Shown here one piece after another: positions 59,874 through 64,000 of a DNA stretch of 64,000 nucleotides (position 1 is the stretch's first letter; each line of letters begins with the position of its first letter). The stretch lies in contig DAOSUR010000008.1 in the NCBI GenBank assembly GCA_035378985.1, forward strand, positions 62,001 to 126,000, in the 5' to 3' direction. Made by a program: the position numbers and the translations under genes. The notes beneath the pieces were generated by a model. It was not told the origin of the DNA and did no database searches. It was given only the letters and a program-made list of their open reading frames with translations. Source of the stretch: Anaerohalosphaeraceae bacterium (GTDB lineage Bacteria; Planctomycetota; Phycisphaerae; Sedimentisphaerales; Anaerohalosphaeraceae).

Positions 59874-62840
59874 ATGAGACCTTATAAAAAAATTCTAATG
59901 CCCCCTGACCTTTTTCTGCCGGCTATACTCCTCTTTTCCATCCCTCTGCACGCAGCCGTCGTGATGCTCGGCAGCTTTGAAGGAAGTATGGACGGCTGGA
60001 CAGCGGACGGCAGTGTCTCGGTCTCTTATTCGACGCAGGGGGTAACCGCCGGAGCTTCTTCGCTGCAGGTCGTTTTCCCCAGCGGCTGGCTCGGCATCCT
60101 CAAGAAAAACATGCTCCCGCAGCCGGACCTTCTGAAAACTATGACCGCCATCCAGCTGGATGTAACCACACGAAACGACGCCGGTCAGATTCCCGGCGGA
60201 TGGCTGAATTTGTTCTTTGTTATCAACAGCCAAACAGGCGGCTGGCAGCAATTTAATCTGAGCTACCCCGGCGTGCCGTCAAGTCCAAGAACCGACACGC
60301 TGACCGTGACTATACCCCAGAGTGTTCGGGATACGTTTATTCAGAACGGCGCCGGCGGCTGGGCTGAATTTTTCATTATCACCAACTCCGGAACCGGCGG
60401 CGGGACGCTCTGGCTGGATAATATCCGCGCCGTACTCCCGGATTCCGGGACTGTAACCATTCAAATCAGCGCCGATGCGCCGATTCGCACCATCCCGATG
60501 ACCCTGTACGGAGCCAACCTGCAGTCCTGGGACGGTGCACAGGCCGGGACGAATACGACCTTTAACAATTTAATGAAAGCATCCGGACGAAAATATTTCC
60601 GGATTCCGGGCGGCTCCTGGAGCAACGGCCATCTCTGGAGCGACATAGAAGGTCCCAACGGCACCGCCGCCTGGAAGGTCAGTTATACCGAATACCTGAA
60701 TCTGATGGCGGCACTCAGCCAGCCGGGCGAAACCACTCCTCCGACCCTGCAGCCGATCGTGAACTTTCCCGGCTGGTGGTATGACACCCTTCAGGACGAT
60801 ACCCCCTACGACGAAGAAAATCAGAACTACCAGATTGCCCATCAGAAGGCTGTCAATGCGGCGGTTGCATGGGTCCAGGACCAGACCTCCCGGCCCGTGT
60901 GCGCCCAATACTGGGAAATCGGCAACGAAATCGGCGGACCTTGGGAAGTCGGGTGGTTCGAAGGCATCAGCGGAACGTATTACGGCGACCGATTTGCGGA
61001 TTTCTATCTGGCAATGAAGGCCGTCAATCCCTCCATCAAAATCGGCGCCTGCGCCGAACCCAAACACGAACTTCAGCCCTGGGGCTGGTACGTGGGCTAC
61101 TGGACCTATGATACGCTTGTCGCCGCCGCCGCCAAGAACGCGGTTCCTGATTTTCTGATTATTCATGCGTATCCCGGCTCGGGTCAGCCCGCTTCGTACA
61201 ATCCGACGCTCTTAAGTACGGACATCGACGATATCGGAGTCTTTACCTCCAGTCTGAACAGCATTGTGCAAAACGCCCTCGGTGCACAATATGTCGGTCA
61301 GATTCGCTATGGAATGACGGAATGGGATGCCGGCGGACATGACAGCTACAACCGCGTAAGCTGTTATGTGAACGCCCTGTTTCATGCGCAGTACATTCTG
61401 GAAATGGCCAGGCATAACTGGGACCTGTCCAATCCCTGGATTCCGGAGTACAGAGCCGATTTTCGTGTCTATCCGGTTTGGTACGTCAATCCGATGCTGA
61501 TCCATCATTTCGGACGGCATATGGTTCAGGCCTCCAGCTCCAATACCCCCCTGGTTCGGGCGTATGCGGCCAAGGATGACCAGGGGAATCTGACCATCTT
61601 TGTCTTTAACAATTCCCCCAGCTCGGACATTACGGCCAATATCCAGATTACCGGTTTTTCCGCCGGCCAAAGCGGTCAGCAGTGGCTGCTGGAGCCGGAC
61701 GGGGCCGTCATCTCCGGCGGCATCACTGTCCAGGACAAGGACGACATCCGCATCAACGGCGTCCTGCATCCGGACCCGCTGGCGGCTCCCTCTTACGCGC
61801 CGCAGGCATTTCGTTCAGGAAATACATTTCAGATTCCTCTGCCGGCAAGCGGCATGATGCTGATGAAGATTCCCCCTCCCAACAGCGACACGACTCCCCC
61901 GGCCGCTCCCACAGGCTTGACAGCTGTTTTAAACGGCATCAACATCCGGCTGGACTGGAACGACAACACCGAACCGGACCTGCGGGGCTACCATATTTAC
62001 CGCTCGACAACCTTCGGCAGCGGGTACCGCCGACTGAACGCCGCCGTTCTGACCGAGTCCGGTTATCTCGATACCGCCGTTGCCTCCGGCCAAACCTACT
62101 ACTACGTGGTTCGGGCCGTGGATACCCTCTGGAATGAATCCGACGTTTCCAGTCAGGCCTCCGCCACTGTTCCCAAGACGGCACTGGGAACCATTCTCTA
62201 TGAACGATGGGACGGAATTCCCGGTTCCTCTGTCTCTTCGCTGACATCGAACCCTGCTTATCCGAACAATCCGTCCTTTGCGGGCCGGCTCACCGCCCTC
62301 GAAGGCCCAAGCAATATCGGAGAAAACTACGGCACCCGCATCCGCGGGTATTTATATCCGCCTGCAACCGGCCCCTACACCTTCTGGATTGCCGGGGATG
62401 ACAACTGCCAGCTGCGGCTGAGCACCGACGGCAATCCGGCCAACGCCTCTCTGATTGCCTCGGTCCCCGGCTGGACGGACCCCCGACAATGGAACAAGTA
62501 TTCGTCTCAGCAGTCCAGTCCTCGCACCCTCACGGCCGGCCAGAAATATTACATCGAGGTCCTGCACAAGGAATACACCGGCGGGGATCACGTGGCCGTC
62601 GCCTGGAGCGGACCGGGCTTCTCGCAGGAAGTCATCGCCGGAAACTACCTGTCGCCGTGGCTAAGCGGCCTGTACGGCGACTTCAACAGCAGCGGGGCCG
62701 TCTCCATCGAAGACCTCATGCACCTGGCGGAAGTCTGGGTGTCAAACAATTGCGTTCTGACTTCGGCGGTCGACCAAAACGGCGACTGTGTGGTTGACCT
62801 TTCCGAGTTTGCGGAGTTTGCACGAAACTGGCTGAAATAG
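59874..62840 (+). CDS. Secreted clan GH-A arabinofuranosidase-like protein with PA14 and dockerin-like domains
   Basis: This secreted enzyme of 988 aa has a signal peptide to about residue 30, then a beta-sandwich CBM-like region (about 30-190). A clan GH-A TIM barrel follows (about 215-540) in which QYWEIGNEIGGPWEVGW carries the acid/base Glu and YGMTEWDAGG the nucleophile Glu. A beta-sandwich (540-670), FN3-like (680-770), a PA14-like domain (785-925, LYERWDGIPGSS, PPATGPYTFWIAGDDNCQLR) and a dockerin-like tail (GDFNSSGAVSIEDLMHLAEV) come after. The ATG at 59874 has GGAGGG upstream. Family resemblance is to GH51/GH39. Confidence 0.82.
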   Translation: MRPYKKILMPPDLFLPAILLFSIPLHAAVVMLGSFEGSMDGWTADGSVSVSYSTQGVTAGASSLQVVFPSGWLGILKKNMLPQPDLLKTMTAIQLDVTTRNDAGQIPGGWLNLFFVINSQTGGWQQFNLSYPGVPSSPRTDTLTVTIPQSVRDTFIQNGAGGWAEFFIITNSGTGGGTLWLDNIRAVLPDSGTVTIQISADAPIRTIPMTLYGANLQSWDGAQAGTNTTFNNLMKASGRKYFRIPGGSWSNGHLWSDIEGPNGTAAWKVSYTEYLNLMAALSQPGETTPPTLQPIVNFPGWWYDTLQDDTPYDEENQNYQIAHQKAVNAAVAWVQDQTSRPVCAQYWEIGNEIGGPWEVGWFEGISGTYYGDRFADFYLAMKAVNPSIKIGACAEPKHELQPWGWYVGYWTYDTLVAAAAKNAVPDFLIIHAYPGSGQPASYNPTLLSTDIDDIGVFTSSLNSIVQNALGAQYVGQIRYGMTEWDAGGHDSYNRVSCYVNALFHAQYILEMARHNWDLSNPWIPEYRADFRVYPVWYVNPMLIHHFGRHMVQASSSNTPLVRAYAAKDDQGNLTIFVFNNSPSSDITANIQITGFSAGQSGQQWLLEPDGAVISGGITVQDKDDIRINGVLHPDPLAAPSYAPQAFRSGNTFQIPLPASGMMLMKIPPPNSDTTPPAAPTGLTAVLNGINIRLDWNDNTEPDLRGYHIYRSTTFGSGYRRLNAAVLTESGYLDTAVASGQTYYYVVRAVDTLWNESDVSSQASATVPKTALGTILYERWDGIPGSSVSSLTSNPAYPNNPSFAGRLTALEGPSNIGENYGTRIRGYLYPPATGPYTFWIAGDDNCQLRLSTDGNPANASLIASVPGWTDPRQWNKYSSQQSSPRTLTAGQKYYIEVLHKEYTGGDHVAVAWSGPGFSQEVIAGNYLSPWLSGLYGDFNSSGAVSIEDLMHLAEVWVSNNCVLTSAVDQNGDCVVDLSEFAEFARNWLK

Positions 62841-62857
62841 AATCGGATGGACCCTTG

Positions 62858-64000
62858 ATGAAAAGTCGATGGACCTTGCTGCTCTGTCTGGGTATCGTTC
62901 CGCTCGGCTCTTCCGGCGGCGCCCAATCCACTTTCCGAAATCCCATCCTGCGGGGAATGAATCCCGACCCGAGCATCTGCCGTGTCGGAGAGGATTACTA
63001 TCTGGTAACCTCCTCGTTCGAATATTTTCCCGGTCTGCCGATTTATCACAGCAAAGACCTGGTCCACTGGAAATTAATCGGATACGCCCTGACGCGGGAA
63101 AGCCAAAATCCCCTGAGGGGCTGTGACGCCGGCGGCGGACAGTATGCCGCCACAATCCGATGCCATCAGGGAACTTTCTACATCAGCGGCACCAATTACG
63201 GGGGAAAAGGAACACAGGGGGTCTTTTACGTAACCGCCGAAAATCCCGCCGGTCCCTGGTCTGAACCGCACTGGCTGGGCTATTGGTACGTGGACCCTTC
63301 GCTGCTGTTCGAAGACGATGTGGTTTACTATCTCAGTCCGGATAACAAAGAAAGCTTCCTGCTCGGGATTCTGGATTTGAAAACCGACCGGATGAACGAG
63401 CCGCTGAAAAAAATTGCCTCCGGTCTGGGCGGCTCCTCTCCGGAAGGGCCGCATTTGTATAAAATCAAAGACTATTACTATCTGCTGTCGGCCGAAGGCG
63501 GAACCGGGTACGAGCACAGCGCCGTCATCCAGCGCAGCCGATCTCCCTGGGGGCCGTATGAAGCGAGCCCACACAACCCCGTCGCTTCCCATAAGAATGA
63601 CCCCGACAATCCGTTTCACGCTATCGGCCATGCGGATATGGTGGAAACCCCGGACGGCTGGTGGATGGTTTGTCTGGGAATTCGTCCGCGGGGAGGCCGC
63701 TATCATCATTTGGGACGGGAGACCTTTCTGGCTCCGGTGTCCTGGACCGAAGACGGCTGGCCTAAAATCGGAACCGACGGCATCGTCAGGGAGGAATACC
63801 CGGCCCCGAAGCTGCCGACGCATCTCTGGGAAAAAGAGCCGACTCGGGACGATTTCGACAGCCCGTCCCTTCAGCTGGTCTGGAATTTTCTCCGCAACCC
63901 GCATCCGGAAGACTGGTCGCTGACGGCCCGACCCGGCTTTATGAGACTGAACGGTTCAAAAATCAGTTTTCAGGAAAAAGACTCTCCGGCCTTTGTCTGC
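62858..64000 (+). CDS. Secreted GH43 family enzyme (partial, runs off the window)
   Basis: A GH43 beta-propeller of 381 visible residues continues past the window. A signal peptide (RWTLLLCLGIVPLGSSGGAQ) is followed by the catalytic Asp in MNPDPSICRV (residue 37), the modulating Asp in YWYVDPSLLFE and the acid Glu in GGSSPEGPHLYKI. The frame is open to base 64000, ending with Ala-Phe-Val-Cys. Known activities are beta-xylosidase and alpha-L-arabinofuranosidase. The start is 17 bp after the previous gene, so the two are co-transcribed. The missing part is probably a C-terminal beta-sandwich. Confidence 0.9.
   Translation, partial: MKSRWTLLLCLGIVPLGSSGGAQSTFRNPILRGMNPDPSICRVGEDYYLVTSSFEYFPGLPIYHSKDLVHWKLIGYALTRESQNPLRGCDAGGGQYAATIRCHQGTFYISGTNYGGKGTQGVFYVTAENPAGPWSEPHWLGYWYVDPSLLFEDDVVYYLSPDNKESFLLGILDLKTDRMNEPLKKIASGLGGSSPEGPHLYKIKDYYYLLSAEGGTGYEHSAVIQRSRSPWGPYEASPHNPVASHKNDPDNPFHAIGHADMVETPDGWWMVCLGIRPRGGRYHHLGRETFLAPVSWTEDGWPKIGTDGIVREEYPAPKLPTHLWEKEPTRDDFDSPSLQLVWNFLRNPHPEDWSLTARPGFMRLNGSKISFQEKDSPAFVC

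Noticed and set aside
1..64000. tRNA, rRNA, CRISPR arrays, transposases or phage genes
   Set aside because: I found no cloverleaf with GGTTCRA-type arm, no regular spacer repeats, and no transposase or integrase motifs by reading; a tRNA scan could still detect a degenerate one.

Overview
The window reads as a chromosomal segment of a planctomycete of the class Phycisphaerae (inference). The grounds are PEP-CTERM sorting signals on secreted proteins, dockerin-like C-termini (D-x-N-x-D / V-N-x-x-D-L / L-A-x-x-W-L) on secreted glycoside hydrolases, a very large modular LamG protein, and housekeeping genes in a planctomycete-like order. GC is moderately high. Coding density is high, with many 4-bp ATGA/GTGA stop-start overlaps. 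I see no tRNA, rRNA, CRISPR array, transposase or prophage.

Layout. 0-8 kb (+): purA, uppS, cdsA, a PhoH-like ATPase, a 7TM-HD c-di-AMP phosphodiesterase-like gene, ybeY, a CorC/HlyC protein and recO, almost without gaps. 8-14 kb (-): hisC-hisB-ispF-cysS-ruvC-ruvA-ruvB as one tight run. 14-17.6 kb (-): a 1180-residue secreted GH76-LamG-dockerin protein with its own promoter. 17.9-29.5 kb: gap-pgk-rpe-accD, a lipoprotein nuclease with tilS, a TPR-like lipoprotein, cobO-ispD, a PilZ protein, murD and a thioesterase. 29.5-30.2 kb: an unexplained promoter-to-terminator unit. 30-41.5 kb: metallo-beta-lactamase and ACT-domain genes, DAHP synthase, a LacI regulator with phased repeats at its promoter, a PEP-CTERM protein with a deiminase-like partner, a LOG protein, a radical SAM protein, apbE, a 31-residue membrane-protein gene and a parvulin lipoprotein.

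41.6-46.7 kb (+): secreted GH127 arabinofuranosidase, a small membrane protein, a DUF2185 protein and a dicarboxylate-type symporter. 46.6-51.6 kb (-): a redox/Fe-S cluster (DUF89, DUF5320, NifX-like, two MinD-ferredoxin ATPases, Mrp-NifX fusion, DUF134) that resembles the anaerobe-specific orange protein (ORP) cluster of Desulfovibrio. 51.7-56.3 kb (-): a four-gene secreted operon of serpin, two DUF4139-like proteins and a BamE-like coiled-coil membrane protein. 56.5-64 kb: an MFS transporter, a tiny Pmp3/YqaE-like membrane protein, an atypical PEP-CTERM protein behind a leader hairpin, a small cysteine-motif protein, then a secreted clan GH-A arabinofuranosidase-like enzyme and a GH43 enzyme cut by the window end.

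Together the accessory genes point to an anaerobic or microaerobic polysaccharide degrader acting on arabinose- and mannose-containing glycans. The least explained material is the promoter/terminator-bounded small genes (29.57-30.18 kb and 40.0-40.2 kb), the serpin operon, the ORP-like cluster, the gap-pgk intercistronic helix and the phased repeats upstream of the LacI regulator.
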